64,000 nucleotides of DNA from Gluconobacter vitians (GTDB lineage Bacteria > Pseudomonadota > Alphaproteobacteria > Acetobacterales > Acetobacteraceae). Positions within the stretch are counted from its first letter, which is position 1. Each line of letters opens with the position of its first letter. The stretch is from contig NZ_JABCQG010000002.1 in the NCBI RefSeq assembly GCF_015244565.1, positions 62,001 through 126,000 on the forward strand, read 5' to 3'. The translations under genes and the position numbers were made by a program. Under the pieces are notes generated by a model. It saw only the letters and a list, made by a program, of their open reading frames with translations. It was not told the origin of the DNA and ran no database searches. Of this stretch, positions 45,218 through 55,317 are shown piece by piece.

Positions 45218-45670
45218 GCATCTCCCCTCTTTCGTGCAGGACTTAGACACTGGCGTGCCATCCTGTCCAGCGCTCTCCTCATCGGCACGGCCGCCTGTTC
45301 ACCCTACCGCCCGGTTCAGAAGGCGGAAGTCTCGTTCGCGCTGGCCGGGTTCAGGGCACACCCTGCCGATACGACCGCACGCTGGGCCATGATGAACCTC
45401 CTGCCCCCCAACACCCTGACCTACCGTATGCAGAATGGGCAGCCAGTCCTGCTCTATGCCGATCCGATCGCCTGCGGCTGCGTCTATATGGGCGACAAGA
45501 CGGCCTATGCTGCCTACAAGGCCAGTCATCCGATCGATATCGCGCAGGAGCAGCGCATGACGGCCGAGATCAACCAGCATCCGGGCTGGGACTGGTCCGT
45601 CTGGGACAGCACGGCCGATGTGGACGTCGTCAACGGTTTGCGCCCCGGCCCCAGCCACGTTTTCTACTGA
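45194..45670 (+). CDS. Small putative lipoprotein of unknown function
   Basis: A 158-residue protein with N-terminal basic region, a hydrophobic helix (AILSSALLIGTAA) and lipobox-like GTAAC, placing the lipidated Cys at 35. The mature part includes MNLLPPNTLTYRMQNGQPVL, then YADPIACGCVYMGDKTAY and PGWDWSVWDSTADVDVV. I do not recognise a family. The start must be the ATG at 45194, as no other start lies before the signal helix; the gene begins inside parC on the opposite strand, which is unusual. It overlaps recO by 7 bases at its end. A bacterial lipoprotein is likely; a function cannot be given. Confidence 0.7.
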   Translation: MTSQIRSHASPLFRAGLRHWRAILSSALLIGTAACSPYRPVQKAEVSFALAGFRAHPADTTARWAMMNLLPPNTLTYRMQNGQPVLLYADPIACGCVYMGDKTAYAAYKASHPIDIAQEQRMTAEINQHPGWDWSVWDSTADVDVVNGLRPGPSHVFY

Positions 45671-46428
45671 TCGGACTCCGCATCAGCGTCCGGTGCAGGC
45701 TGAAGCCGCTGCACATACTCCACCAGCCGCTCCCGCGCTGCGGGCAGCGGCTGGTGCCGCACGCCAAAGACCCAACGCGACAGGAAATGTCCCGTCAGCG
45801 CCAGGCCATTTTTCCAGTCCTCGGGTGTTCCGTCCTGTGTCTCGTCCGTCATCAGTGCGGGTAGCGGAAGAAGCCTGTCCCGCCATTCACCGGCACCTTC
45901 CCGGCTCACCGCCCGTCCCGACCGCGGCGACACATAAATCAGATCCTCCCGCGCGCCCGTCACCGCACATTCCGACAGATCCAGCCCATAACCGAGCCCA
46001 GCCAGAAGCTGGGCTTCCCAGCGCAGATAGGCCCCCATCGGCGCAGGCTCGGGCGCCACGCTGATCAGTGTCAGAAGGCGGACCAGCCGCATGAAAAGCT
46101 CCGGATGTGGCTCGCCCTGCGGTAACGCCCCATCGACCAGCGCACAAGCGCTGCTCACCATTTCAAGCTGCAACGGAGCATCCAGAATACGCCCTGCCAC
46201 GCACTGAACCGGCTCGGCCGTCAGAGTCCCGAGCTGATCTGCGAGCCGCGCGCGCCAGCGCGCCATGACCAGATTGCCGGTCTGCCACAGGGAAGCCTGA
46301 CGGCGGGACGCTCCCCCGCGCGCCATGCCATGTGAGACCCCGTGCTCTTCGCTGAACAGATGAACAAGCGCGCTTCCCTCACCATAAGGTCGGACTGACA
46401 GAACCAGCGCAGCCGCTTCCCATTCCAT
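45664..46428 (-). CDS. recO: DNA repair protein RecO
   Basis: Recombination mediator that anneals DNA and, with RecR, loads RecA on gaps. The 254-residue protein starts with the OB-fold segment EAAALVLSVRPYGEGSALVH and LFSEEHGVSHGMARGGASRR, followed by MARWRARLADQLGTL. The helical C-terminal half shows RWEAQLLAGLGYGLDLSECAVTG-type text, in which the zinc finger Cys residues of some RecO proteins are mostly absent. The ATG at 46428 is preceded by GGGAGG seven bases upstream. It lies downstream of tsf, with a hairpin between them. Confidence 0.92.
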   Translation of the reverse strand: MEWEAAALVLSVRPYGEGSALVHLFSEEHGVSHGMARGGASRRQASLWQTGNLVMARWRARLADQLGTLTAEPVQCVAGRILDAPLQLEMVSSACALVDGALPQGEPHPELFMRLVRLLTLISVAPEPAPMGAYLRWEAQLLAGLGYGLDLSECAVTGAREDLIYVSPRSGRAVSREGAGEWRDRLLPLPALMTDETQDGTPEDWKNGLALTGHFLSRWVFGVRHQPLPAARERLVEYVQRLQPAPDADAESDQ

Positions 46429-46461
46429 CGTCCATCCTCCCTGATCCGCACGCCAAAACGC

Positions 46462-46500
46462 AGAAAGCCCCTGCACGCCGGAGCGCACAGGGGCCTTTCT
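46462..46500 (-). terminator. Probable terminator after tsf
   Basis: A GC-rich hairpin pairs AAAGCCCCTG (46464-46473) with CAGGGGCCTTT (46488-46498), allowing one bulged G. On the minus strand a short T-run (CTTTCTG) follows. It lies about 60 bases past the tsf stop and before recO. It could also be a leader of recO. Confidence 0.6.
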
Positions 46501-46560
46501 ACAGACTTTCGAGCCCGACCTGAACCGGGCAGACCCGGCTCAGGACAGGAACGGAAAATC

Positions 46561-47469
46561 TTACTTGGTGCCGGCAGCAGCAGCGACTTCAGCAGCGAAG
46601 TCGTTCTCTTCCTTTTCGATGCCTTCACCGAGCTGGAAGCGCTCGAAACCGACCAGCTTTGCACCAGCCTTGTCGACGATCTTGGACACGCGGCTCTCGC
46701 CGTCCAGAACCCACACCTGCTCCAGAAGAACGACTTCTTCATAGAACTTGCGGATACGGCCTTCGACCATCTTTTCGATGATGGCTTCCGGCTTGCCGGA
46801 CTCACGGGCCTGCTCGATCAGAACGGCGCGCTCGCGCTCCAGGGACTCCGGATCGACGCTGGCAACGTCCAGAGCAGCCGGACGGGTTGCGGCAACGTGC
46901 ATGCCGATCTGGCGACCCAGCGTCAGCAGGGCGTCGGACTCGGACGGAGCTTCCAGAGCGGCCAGAACGCCGATCTTGCCAATGCCCGGACGCAGTGCGC
47001 TGTGGACGTAGCTGGCAACAACGCCGGACTCGACCGACAGGACCTTGGCGCGACGGATGGCCATGTTCTCGCCGATCGTGGCGATCAGGTGCGTCAGCTC
47101 GTCAGCAACCGTACGGCCCGACGGAACCTTGCCAGCCTTGATGGCGTCCAGATCGTCGCCGACTTCCAGAGCAACATGAGCGACCTGCTCCACGAATGCC
47201 TGGAATGCCTCGTTACGGCCCACGAAGTCCGTCTCGGCGTTCACTTCGACCATGGCAGCGCGGTTCTTGGCGGACACAACGCCGACCAGACCTTCAGCCG
47301 TCGTACGGCCGGACTTCTTCGCAGCCTGGGACAGACCCTTCGTGCGCAGCCAGTCGATGGCAGCTTCCATGTCGCCGGCAGCTTCCGTCAGGGCCTTCTT
47401 GCAATCCATCATGCCCGCGCCGGTCTTCTCGCGCAGTTCGCGGACCAGGGCTGCTGTGATTTCTGCCAT
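46561..47469 (-). CDS. tsf: Translation elongation factor Ts
   Basis: Guanine nucleotide exchange factor for EF-Tu. The 302-residue protein has the N-terminal UBA-like domain ([20 protein letters not shown]), the TDFV motif in [18 protein letters not shown] that contacts the EF-Tu nucleotide site, and the core with [18 protein letters not shown]. The coiled-coil and C-terminal parts ([16 protein letters not shown]) are complete. Cotranscribed after rpsB, but separated by a strong hairpin with a T-run that should attenuate readthrough. The Shine-Dalgarno is GAGGGATGAG. Confidence 0.98.
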   Translation of the reverse strand: MAEITAALVRELREKTGAGMMDCKKALTEAAGDMEAAIDWLRTKGLSQAAKKSGRTTAEGLVGVVSAKNRAAMVEVNAETDFVGRNEAFQAFVEQVAHVALEVGDDLDAIKAGKVPSGRTVADELTHLIATIGENMAIRRAKVLSVESGVVASYVHSALRPGIGKIGVLAALEAPSESDALLTLGRQIGMHVAATRPAALDVASVDPESLERERAVLIEQARESGKPEAIIEKMVEGRIRKFYEEVVLLEQVWVLDGESRVSKIVDKAGAKLVGFERFQLGEGIEKEENDFAAEVAAAAGTK

Positions 47470-47483
47470 TTATCTCATCCCTC

Positions 47484-47523
47484 AAAAAAGATCATGCGGC
47501 CGGACGATTTCGCCCGGCCGCAT
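47484..47523 (-). terminator. Intercistronic hairpin with T-run between rpsB and tsf
   Basis: A perfect 10-bp stem, ATGCGGCCGG (47494-47503) with CCGGCCGCAT (47514-47523), has a 10-base loop. On the minus strand it is followed after GATC by six Ts (47489-47484). It matches an intrinsic terminator or attenuator, likely tuning the S2 to EF-Ts ratio. Confidence 0.8.
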
Positions 47524-47570
47524 GCCGTGTTTCAGTTGCCGTTTTCCATGACCGGACCCCGGCAGTCTGT

Positions 47571-48368
47571 TCAGCCGGCGGAAGCGGGAGCTTCTGCGCC
47601 TTCAGCAGCGGCGGCTTCCAGAACAGCCGTCTCAGCCGGCAGTTCTTCAGCAGCACCGATGTCCTGACCCGAAGCAGCCAGCTCGGCAGAAATACCGTCG
47701 AGAACCGCACCGGAGACCAGATCGCAATACAGGGTGATGGCGCGGATGGCGTCATCGTTGCCCGGGATCGGATAGGTCACGCCAGCAGGATTGGAGTTGC
47801 TGTCGAGGACGCCGATGACCGGAATGCCAAGCTTCGTGGCTTCTTCGATCGCCAGCTTTTCCTTGTTCGTGTCGATCACGAACAGCAGGTCGGGCAGACC
47901 ACCCATTTCCTTGATGCCACCAAGGGAGCGCTCGAGCTTCTCGCGGTCACGCGTGATGTCGAGAACTTCCTTCTTCGTCAGACCAGCCGTGTCACCGGAC
48001 AGCATCTCGTCGATCTGGCGCAGACGCTTGATGGAACCCGTGATGGTCTTCCAGTTGGTCAGCATGCCGCCGAGCCAGCGGTGGTTGACGTAGTACTGGC
48101 CGCAACGCTGTGCAGCTTCAGCAACATGGTCAGCCGCAGCGCGCTTGGTGCCGACGAACAGGACGCGGCCACCGTTGGCGACCGTGTCACGGACAACCTT
48201 CAGGGCGCGGTCCAGCATCGGAACCGTCTGCTGCAGGTCGATGATGTGAACCTGGTTACGCACACCGAAGAGGTACGGCGCCATGGCCGGGTTCCAGCGA
48301 CGGGTGTGGTGACCGAAATGAACGCCGGCTTCAAGGAGCTGGCGCATGGTGAAATCAGGCATTGCCAT
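47571..48368 (-). CDS. rpsB: 30S ribosomal protein S2
   Basis: Small-subunit protein S2, 265 residues. Signature segments are [73 protein letters not shown] and [20 protein letters not shown]. An alanine- and glutamate-rich tail of about 30 residues follows, as in many alphaproteobacterial S2 proteins. The ATG has AAGGAAT as Shine-Dalgarno, which directly follows a predicted pseudoknot leader (separate entry). tsf lies 101 bases downstream. Confidence 0.98.
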   Translation of the reverse strand: MAMPDFTMRQLLEAGVHFGHHTRRWNPAMAPYLFGVRNQVHIIDLQQTVPMLDRALKVVRDTVANGGRVLFVGTKRAAADHVAEAAQRCGQYYVNHRWLGGMLTNWKTITGSIKRLRQIDEMLSGDTAGLTKKEVLDITRDREKLERSLGGIKEMGGLPDLLFVIDTNKEKLAIEEATKLGIPVIGVLDSNSNPAGVTYPIPGNDDAIRAITLYCDLVSGAVLDGISAELAASGQDIGAAEELPAETAVLEAAAAEGAEAPASAG

Positions 48369-48386
48369 GATTCAGAATTCCTTGCG

Positions 48387-48449
48387 TCTGGTTGAACCTC
48401 CGCATGGCAACGTCCCCGAAGGGACACCAGAAAACCCTAGAGCCATGCG
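48387..48449 (-). promoter_or_regulatory. Predicted rpsB leader pseudoknot, likely S2 autoregulatory element
   Basis: Read on the minus strand, an 8-bp outer stem pairs CGCATGGC (48449-48442) with GCCATGCG (48408-48401). Inside is GTCCC-TTCG-GGGAC (48425-48412), a stem capped by the extra-stable UUCG tetraloop. TCTGGT (48431-48426), just before that hairpin, is complementary to ACCAGA (48392-48387), downstream of the outer stem, giving an H-type pseudoknot. The rpsB Shine-Dalgarno AAGGA begins about 4 bases later. S2 represses its own translation through leader RNA in gammaproteobacteria, so a similar role is inferred here. Confidence 0.7.
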
Positions 48450-48560
48450 TGCGGATTGCTCTCATCGGGAGAAAACTCCGTAGAAGAACGGTCGCGATAT
48501 GGCGGAAAAGGCCTGCAGACGCAAGACCTGTCAGCAGAGTTTCACACAATACTGCCCCGG

Positions 48561-51500
48561 TCAGACCTGTAAGGCCTTCTCAACCCCCCGCAATGTCCGC
48601 AACCGCTCTGCAAGACGTGGCGTCACCCGGTAATGTCCCGGAATGGAGATTTCGACATCCTGCGTCTCCTCAACAGAAGGCAGCAGTTTCACACGCCCGA
48701 AGCCACCCTGAACCTCTTCCAGCAGGGAGGCCAGATCCGGCACGGACGCATCCTCATTCAGCCAGACACGGATTTCCGAACGCTCGGCCGCAGCCGCGAC
48801 CTCCAGATCCATGACATTCTGCGCCGTAATCCGCAGCGCATCGCCATCCACCTTGAGCTCCGCCGTCACCAGAATGGCCTGTCCCGCCACCAGCAGATCC
48901 CGGCAGGACGTCAGCGTCTCGGAAAACAGCGTAACCTCACATCCGCCACCACTGTCTGACAGATTGACCCAGGCCATTTTCTTGCCGGTCCGTGTCGGCC
49001 GTTCCTTGCGATCCACAACACAGCCGGCGATCTTGACGCGCGTCGTCCCTGTTTTTGCAGCATTTTCCAGCGCATTCGATGGCGTTACACCCAGTCGCCT
49101 CAGGACGCTGCGATACGCATCCAGCGGATGCGCACTCATGTGGAACCCGATAGCCGAAGCTTCCAGCGAGAGACGTTCAAAGTCGGGCCAGGGCCGACCT
49201 TCGTTCAGACGCAGAATCTCACGTTCCTGACCCGCACCTCCGAACAGTCCGGCCTGGCCCATCTGCTGCTCCTGCGCCCGCGCCTGCGCCCGGCGCAACA
49301 GAATGTCGGCACTCGAAAAAACAATATGCCGCTCCTTGAGAAGACTGTCGAAAGCCCCTGCTTTTGCAAGACTTTCCAGCTGGATCTTGTTCAGGCTCTT
49401 CGGGTCACAGCGCTCCGCAAAATCCGTAAGATCCTGAAACGGTCTGTCCCCACGGCAAGCCACGACACTCTGCATCGCGGCCGCGCCCACACGTTTGATG
49501 GCCGACAACGCATAACGGATCCCCTGACGCCCGTCTTCCAGTGTTTCAATGGAAAAATCTGCCAGAGATTTATTAATATCAACGGGTAACACGGGAATCT
49601 TCATTCGTCGTGCTTCCTGACACAGAGCCGCCAGCTTGTCCGTTTTTTCCCGTGCCAGAGACATGCAACCCGCAAGGAATGCGACCGGATGGTTCGCCTT
49701 CATCCAGGCCGTCTGATAGGACACCAGCGCATAGGCTGCGGCATGTGACTTGTTAAAGCCGTAATCCGCAAAACGAGCCATAAGATCAAAGACTTCGACC
49801 GCTTTTTCCTGAGGAATACCACGCGCGGTCGCCCCCTCAGTGAAGATTGCGCGCTGCTTCTCCATTTCCGCTGCGATCTTCTTGCCCATCGCACGCCGCA
49901 GCAGATCCGCGCCACCCAGACTGTAGCCCGCCATCTTCTGGGCGATCTGCATGACCTGCTCCTGATAGACCATGATCCCATAGGTCTCTTCAAGAATATC
50001 GCGGATTTCCTCGTGCGGTGGCTCCCATGGCTCGCCATGCTTGCGTCGGCAGTAATCCGGAATGTTGGCCATCGGTCCCGGACGATACAGCGACACGCCC
50101 GCAATCAGATCCTCCAGCCGACTGGCCGCCATCTGCTTGAGCATGTCCCGCATGCCCGCGCCTTCGAACTGGAACACGCCGGCCGTATCGCCCTTGGCCA
50201 GCATCTCGAACGTCTTTGCGTCATCCAGCGGAATACGTGAGAGATCGACTGTAATCCCTTGTTCTTTAAGGAAATCCAGTCCCCGCTTGAGAATTGTAAG
50301 GGTTGTCAGGCCAAGGAAATCGAACTTCACCAGACCGGCCTGTTCGACATATTTCATGTTGTACTGCGTCACGAGCATGTCGCTCTTCGGATCGCGGTAC
50401 AGCGGCACTAACTCCACCAGTTCACGATCACCGATCACCACACCCGCAGCATGGGTAGAAGCATGACGGTACAGGCCCTCGAGCTGCAACGCGATTTCCA
50501 TGAGACGCTTAAGCGACTCATCGCTGTCCCGCATTTCCTGAAGCCGCGGCTCCCCATCAATCGCATCCGACAGCGAAACAGGCTTGGCCGGATTGTTCGG
50601 GATCAGTTCGGCGACGCGGTTAACCATGCCATAAGGCAGCCCCAACACACGCCCGACATCGCGCACAGCCGCCTTGGCCTGAAGCTTTCCGAATGTGATG
50701 ATCTGCGCCACACGGCTCCCGCCATATTCCTTGCGCACATACCGGATCACTTCATCACGACGGTCCTGACAGAAATCGATATCGAAATCCGGCATGGAGA
50801 CACGCTCAGGATTCAGGAAGCGCTCGAACAGCAGTCCGAACGGAATGGGATCGATATCCGTAATCGTCAGTGCATACGCCACCAGCGAACCTGCACCCGA
50901 TCCACGCCCCGGCCCGACCGGAATATCATGCGCTTTTGCCCACTGGATAAAGTCGGCAACGATCAGGAAGTAGCCGGGGAAGCCCATCCGCGCGATGATA
51001 TCGAGCTCCACCTGAAGGCGCTCCGAGTAAAGCTTGCGCTTCTCCTCATCCGCGCTGATCGCTTCAAGACGCTTTTCCAGCCCTTCCCAGGCCATGGCCC
51101 GCAGCGTTTCCTCTTCCGTCGAGCCTTCGCGGACCTTGGGGCAGATCGGCAGAAGCGGCTTGCGCGTGCAGGCCGCCACCGCGCATTTCCGGGCAATAAT
51201 CAGTGTGTTGTCACAGGCTTCCGGAAGATCATGAAAGACGGCCCGCATTTCGGCAGGCGTCTTGAACCAGGCCTGCGGAGACACATGCCAGCGGTCTTCT
51301 TCCGCAATCGTCCGGCCCTGCGCGATACACAGCAGCGCATCATGGGCCTCATGCATTTCAGGCTTGGGAAAAAAGCTTTCATTGGTGGCGACCAACGGAA
51401 TGTCCATCTGATCCGCCATCGGGATCAGAACACTTTCGACTTCCTGCTCCCCTGCCTCGCCAAGCCGGTTCAACTCGACCGCAATATTCCCCCGGAAAGC

Positions 51501-51983
51501 GTCTTCGAGACGGCTCAGTAGAGCCTGCGCCTCGGATTTCTGTTCTTCAAGAATCAGCTTGTTGATCGGCCCGCGATTGCCGCCTGTCAGCAGAAACAGC
51601 CCAGCAGCGTGCTGGCACAGAAAGTCGATCGCAACCGAAGGATCAGCCGGATCTCCGTTCAGAAAGCCTTCTGATGACAGGATCTGGAGATTTGCCAGCC
51701 CTTCCTCATTTCGCGCCAGAACCACCAGCGGCTCAGACATCGCTCCGGGTTTTGTGCTGCGCGGTGGGAGTGAAATCTGGCAGCCGACAATCGGCTGAAC
51801 GCCATTGCTGCGACAGTACAGCGAGAATTCGAGCGCACCGAACAGATTGCCGCTATCGGTCAGGGCGACGGCCGGCATTCCGTTCTTGGCAGCTAGGCTT
51901 ACGAGTTCCGGAATTCGGATCGCGCCCTGACTTAGCGAGTAAGCGGAATGATTTCTGAGATGAACAAAATCGGCATGAGACAT
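48561..51983 (-). CDS. dnaE: DNA polymerase III subunit alpha
   Basis: Replicative polymerase catalytic subunit, 1140 residues, DnaE1 type. The PHP domain opens with DFVHLRNHSAYSLSQGAIRI. The polymerase core has PVGPGRGSGAGSLVAYALTI, the catalytic Asp pair in MPDFDIDFCQDRRDEVIRYV, and LVKFDFLGLTTLTILKRG. The helix-hairpin-helix and OB-fold region (AGCVVDRKERPTRTGKKMAW) lies in the last quarter, and the C-terminus ends RTLRGVEKALQV. The length is usual. It follows lolD by 68 bases and precedes rpsB by 111 bases of leader and promoter. Confidence 0.98.
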   Translation of the reverse strand: MSHADFVHLRNHSAYSLSQGAIRIPELVSLAAKNGMPAVALTDSGNLFGALEFSLYCRSNGVQPIVGCQISLPPRSTKPGAMSEPLVVLARNEEGLANLQILSSEGFLNGDPADPSVAIDFLCQHAAGLFLLTGGNRGPINKLILEEQKSEAQALLSRLEDAFRGNIAVELNRLGEAGEQEVESVLIPMADQMDIPLVATNESFFPKPEMHEAHDALLCIAQGRTIAEEDRWHVSPQAWFKTPAEMRAVFHDLPEACDNTLIIARKCAVAACTRKPLLPICPKVREGSTEEETLRAMAWEGLEKRLEAISADEEKRKLYSERLQVELDIIARMGFPGYFLIVADFIQWAKAHDIPVGPGRGSGAGSLVAYALTITDIDPIPFGLLFERFLNPERVSMPDFDIDFCQDRRDEVIRYVRKEYGGSRVAQIITFGKLQAKAAVRDVGRVLGLPYGMVNRVAELIPNNPAKPVSLSDAIDGEPRLQEMRDSDESLKRLMEIALQLEGLYRHASTHAAGVVIGDRELVELVPLYRDPKSDMLVTQYNMKYVEQAGLVKFDFLGLTTLTILKRGLDFLKEQGITVDLSRIPLDDAKTFEMLAKGDTAGVFQFEGAGMRDMLKQMAASRLEDLIAGVSLYRPGPMANIPDYCRRKHGEPWEPPHEEIRDILEETYGIMVYQEQVMQIAQKMAGYSLGGADLLRRAMGKKIAAEMEKQRAIFTEGATARGIPQEKAVEVFDLMARFADYGFNKSHAAAYALVSYQTAWMKANHPVAFLAGCMSLAREKTDKLAALCQEARRMKIPVLPVDINKSLADFSIETLEDGRQGIRYALSAIKRVGAAAMQSVVACRGDRPFQDLTDFAERCDPKSLNKIQLESLAKAGAFDSLLKERHIVFSSADILLRRAQARAQEQQMGQAGLFGGAGQEREILRLNEGRPWPDFERLSLEASAIGFHMSAHPLDAYRSVLRRLGVTPSNALENAAKTGTTRVKIAGCVVDRKERPTRTGKKMAWVNLSDSGGGCEVTLFSETLTSCRDLLVAGQAILVTAELKVDGDALRITAQNVMDLEVAAAAERSEIRVWLNEDASVPDLASLLEEVQGGFGRVKLLPSVEETQDVEISIPGHYRVTPRLAERLRTLRGVEKALQV

Positions 51984-52051
51984 GCCGTCATTCTATCAGG
52001 GACGGGCAGCGGATACAGGAGATTTTGATATTCCCTGCTCTATATCCTGCC

Positions 52052-52747
52052 TCAGAACGGAACCAGCTTTCCATCCCGCAGCGTCACGGTCCGGTCCATG
52101 CGGGAAGCCAGTTCGTCATTATGCGTGGCGATCAGCGCTGCCGCGCCCTCTTCCCGCACCACACGCAGAAGTTCGCCAAACACATGATCAGCCGTGCCGA
52201 TATCCAGATTGCCGGTTGGTTCGTCCGCCAGAAGCAGCTTGGGCTGGTTGGCAAGTGCACGCGCAATTGCCGTCCGCTGCTGCTCGCCACCCGACAGCCG
52301 CCCCGGTAGCGAATCAAGACGATGCGACAGTCCGAAGCGGTTCAGCAGATCACGCGCCCGTTCCCGTGCCTTGCGCGGTGATACACCTGCGATCAACTGC
52401 GGCAGCATGACGTTCTCGCATGCTGTGAACTCACCAAGCAGATGATGGAACTGGTACACGAACCCGATCTGATCGCGCCGGATCGCCGTTCGGACCGTAT
52501 CGCTCAGCCCACTGGCCGGCCGATCCGCCACGAACACCGTGCCCTCCGAAGGCGCTTCCAGCAGGCCTGCCAGATGCAGGAGCGTAGATTTCCCGGTTCC
52601 GCTCGGCGCCACCAGCGCCACGATCTCGCCGGACCGGAGTTCGAATTCCGCTCCGCTCAGAATTTCTAGCGTTTCTTCGCCCGACCGGAAACGGCGTATC
52701 AGACCTTCAAGACGCAGGGCACTCGCGCCCGTTGAAATTTCATTCAT
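52052..52747 (-). CDS. lolD: Lipoprotein-releasing ABC transporter, ATP-binding subunit
   Basis: ATPase of the LolCDE complex, which lifts outer-membrane lipoproteins from the inner membrane. The 231-residue protein shows Walker [21 protein letters not shown], the Q-loop [20 protein letters not shown], signature [15 protein letters not shown] and Walker [13 protein letters not shown], then [13 protein letters not shown]. It overlaps the permease gene by 8 bases, so they are translationally coupled. Alphaproteobacteria have one LolC/E-type permease gene here, so a homodimeric permease is expected. Confidence 0.96.
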   Translation of the reverse strand: MNEISTGASALRLEGLIRRFRSGEETLEILSGAEFELRSGEIVALVAPSGTGKSTLLHLAGLLEAPSEGTVFVADRPASGLSDTVRTAIRRDQIGFVYQFHHLLGEFTACENVMLPQLIAGVSPRKARERARDLLNRFGLSHRLDSLPGRLSGGEQQRTAIARALANQPKLLLADEPTGNLDIGTADHVFGELLRVVREEGAAALIATHNDELASRMDRTVTLRDGKLVPF

Positions 52748-53990
52748 GACGCAGCGCCTCGATCGGATCGGTTCTCGCCGCCCGCCAGGACGGATACAGC
52801 GTCGCCAGCAGCGACAGGATCAGTGACATCCCGATCACTTCCCAGACCTGCGACCACACCAGCTTCGCTGGCAGACGCTCCAGAAAATAGACTTCCGGAT
52901 TAAACAGGTTTGTCCCCGTGAGCGACTGGAGCCACTGGCGGATCCGCTCAATGTTCAGCGCAAACGCAATTCCGAGCGCCGAGCCCGCCACAGTCCCCAC
53001 AATCCCGACGGATGCACCGCACATGAGGAAAATCCGCATGATTGCACCCCGGCTCGCACCAAGCGTCCGCAGCACGGCGATATCCCGCGTCTTGTCCTTC
53101 ACCATCATGATGAGGGACGAAATGACGTTGAACGCTGCCACAAGGATGATCAGCGTCAGGATCAGGAACATCACGTTCTGTTCGACCGTTACGGCGTCCA
53201 GAAAGCCATTGGCGCTCTGCGTCCAGTCCAGCACACGCAAACGCGGATCTTCCAGACGTGCGGCAATGGCCTTGCGCGTCGGCTGCACATTCGACGGATC
53301 AGCCGTCGAGACCTGAATGAGTGAAACGGCAGACGGTCCCAGCATTAGGAACTTCTGCGCTGCAGGCAGCGGCACCAGGACAATGCTGGAATTGTAATCA
53401 TTCCAGTTGGCGTCAAAAATGACCGCAACATGATAGGTCTTCACCCGCGGCATCGTTCCGAATGGCGTCGCCTGCCCGTCCGGAGACAGCAGCGTGATCG
53501 GAGACCCGATCGTCAGCCCGGCCCGGTCTGCCATCGTCGTGCCGATCGCAACCGCATTATCGCCGGTAAAGTCGTTCAGACTTCCCGCGATGATCCCGCT
53601 GCTCAGCGCTGTCCAGTCCCGGAGCGACTGCTGGGACACGCCCTGCATTTCCGCTCCCGACGAGAAGCGTCCTGCCTCCACCAACACAGTGCCCTGCGCC
53701 ATGGGGATGACAGATTTTACGCCCGGAACCTGCCGGATTGCCGCAACATCGTTTTCGTAAGCCTCGATGGGACGCCCGTAGCCATACACGGTCAGATCGC
53801 CGTGCAGCCCCAGGATGCGCCCCATCAAATCGGCCTTGAACCCGTTCATCACCGACATAACGATGATGAGCGTTGCCACTCCAAGCGCAATCCCGATCAG
53901 GGAAAAAATGGCAATGATCGAGGCGAAACGTTCGCCACGGCGGGCGCGGAGATACCGCCCCGCCACCATGCGCTCAAAGCGGCCAAACAT
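52740..53990 (-). CDS. lolC: Lipoprotein-releasing ABC transporter, permease subunit
   Basis: A 416-residue permease of the LolC/LolE family. It opens [19 protein letters not shown], then a first helix ([20 protein letters not shown]) with the conserved MNGFK motif, a large periplasmic domain (about 55-260) and three further C-terminal helices ([58 protein letters not shown]). The [11 protein letters not shown] end is typical. Only one such gene is seen, so LolF-like homodimer use is possible. It overlaps proS by one base (TGATG). Confidence 0.95.
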   Translation of the reverse strand: MFGRFERMVAGRYLRARRGERFASIIAIFSLIGIALGVATLIIVMSVMNGFKADLMGRILGLHGDLTVYGYGRPIEAYENDVAAIRQVPGVKSVIPMAQGTVLVEAGRFSSGAEMQGVSQQSLRDWTALSSGIIAGSLNDFTGDNAVAIGTTMADRAGLTIGSPITLLSPDGQATPFGTMPRVKTYHVAVIFDANWNDYNSSIVLVPLPAAQKFLMLGPSAVSLIQVSTADPSNVQPTRKAIAARLEDPRLRVLDWTQSANGFLDAVTVEQNVMFLILTLIILVAAFNVISSLIMMVKDKTRDIAVLRTLGASRGAIMRIFLMCGASVGIVGTVAGSALGIAFALNIERIRQWLQSLTGTNLFNPEVYFLERLPAKLVWSQVWEVIGMSLILSLLATLYPSWRAARTDPIEALRHE

Positions 53991-55306
53991 CAGGCAGCTC
54001 CGATTTTCGCCAGAGCGTCCTCGACCGACAGCTCGAACCGCTCGCCCGTGGCGCGCTGCTTGAGCTCGACCTTGCCTTCCTTGGCGCCACGCGGTCCGAC
54101 GATGATCTGCCAGGGATGACCCATCAGATCCGCATCGTTGAACTTCACGCCGGCCCTCTCGGAACGATCATCATACAGCAGGTTCTCGGGATCGGTCCCG
54201 TAGATGCGGTCACAGATCGCATCGCATGCTTCGTCACCCTGACGCAGGTTCAGGATTGCAGCGCGATAAGGTGCGACGGAAGCCGGCCAGATGATGCCCG
54301 CATCGTCATGCGATGCTTCAATGATGGCACCGACCAGACGCGACACGCCCACACCATAAGAGCCCATGTGCGGATGGAACGGCGCACCGTCCGGACCGCT
54401 CACTTCGATCCCCATGGAGGCGGTGTATTTGGTTCCGAAATAGAAGATGTGACCGACTTCGATGCCACGCCCTTCCCGCTTGCGCTCGGCCGGAACCTTG
54501 GCCCATTCGGCCTCGTCGTGCTTCTCATCCGTCGCCGCATAGTGATCGGTCACGGTCGCAAAGAACGTGGCCAAGCTCTTGGCATCGTCACAATCCACCG
54601 GACGGCTCAGCCAGTCCTGTTCTTCAAGCGCTGCATCGAAAAACACGCCACTTTCACCCGTCGGCGCCAGCACCAGGAACTCGTGGCTCAGGTCGCCGCC
54701 GATCGGACCGGTATCGGCCACCATCGGGACAGCCCGCACGCCCAGACGCTGGAAGATGCGCAGATAGGACAGCATCATCCGGCGGTAGCTGGCGACGGCA
54801 CCTTCGTAGGACGCATCAAAGGAATACGCGTCCTTCATCAGGAATTCACGTCCGCGCATCACGCCGAAACGCGGACGCACCTCGTCACGGAACTTCCACT
54901 GGATGTGATAGAGCGCCTTGGGCAGCTCCTTGTAGGACTTCACGGACGATCCGAAGATGTCCGTGATCATTTCCTCGTTCGTCGGCCCGTAAAGCAGATC
55001 ACGGCCATGACGGTCCTGAATCCGGAGCATTTCCGGACCATAAGCGTCATAGCGGCCCGACCGGCGCCACAGTTCGGCCGACTGCAGCGTCGGCATCAGG
55101 ACTTCCTGCGCCCCGATGGCGTCCTGTTCTTCACGGATGATCTGCTCGATATTGCGCAGAACCCGCAGCCCGGCCGGCAACCAGGCATAGATGCCCGAAG
55201 CGGTCTGGCGCACAAGGCCAGCCCGCAGCATCAGACGGTGAGACGCAATCTGCGCCTCGGCCGGAACTTCCTTCAGCGTCGGCTGGAAGGCTTTCGTCAA
55301 ACGCAT
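53990..55306 (-). CDS. proS: Proline-tRNA ligase
   Basis: Charges tRNA-Pro. The 438-residue protein is the short alphaproteobacterial type that lacks the editing insertion of E. coli ProRS. Motif 1 ([20 protein letters not shown]), motif 2 ([20 protein letters not shown]) and motif 3 ([20 protein letters not shown]) of class II synthetases are all visible, followed by a C-terminal anticodon-binding domain. Ala-misacylated tRNA-Pro would have to be cleared by a separate deacylase. It is 11 bases after rnj and overlaps lolC by one base. Confidence 0.96.
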   Translation of the reverse strand: MRLTKAFQPTLKEVPAEAQIASHRLMLRAGLVRQTASGIYAWLPAGLRVLRNIEQIIREEQDAIGAQEVLMPTLQSAELWRRSGRYDAYGPEMLRIQDRHGRDLLYGPTNEEMITDIFGSSVKSYKELPKALYHIQWKFRDEVRPRFGVMRGREFLMKDAYSFDASYEGAVASYRRMMLSYLRIFQRLGVRAVPMVADTGPIGGDLSHEFLVLAPTGESGVFFDAALEEQDWLSRPVDCDDAKSLATFFATVTDHYAATDEKHDEAEWAKVPAERKREGRGIEVGHIFYFGTKYTASMGIEVSGPDGAPFHPHMGSYGVGVSRLVGAIIEASHDDAGIIWPASVAPYRAAILNLRQGDEACDAICDRIYGTDPENLLYDDRSERAGVKFNDADLMGHPWQIIVGPRGAKEGKVELKQRATGERFELSVEDALAKIGAA

Positions 55307-55317
55307 GTGTATTTCTC

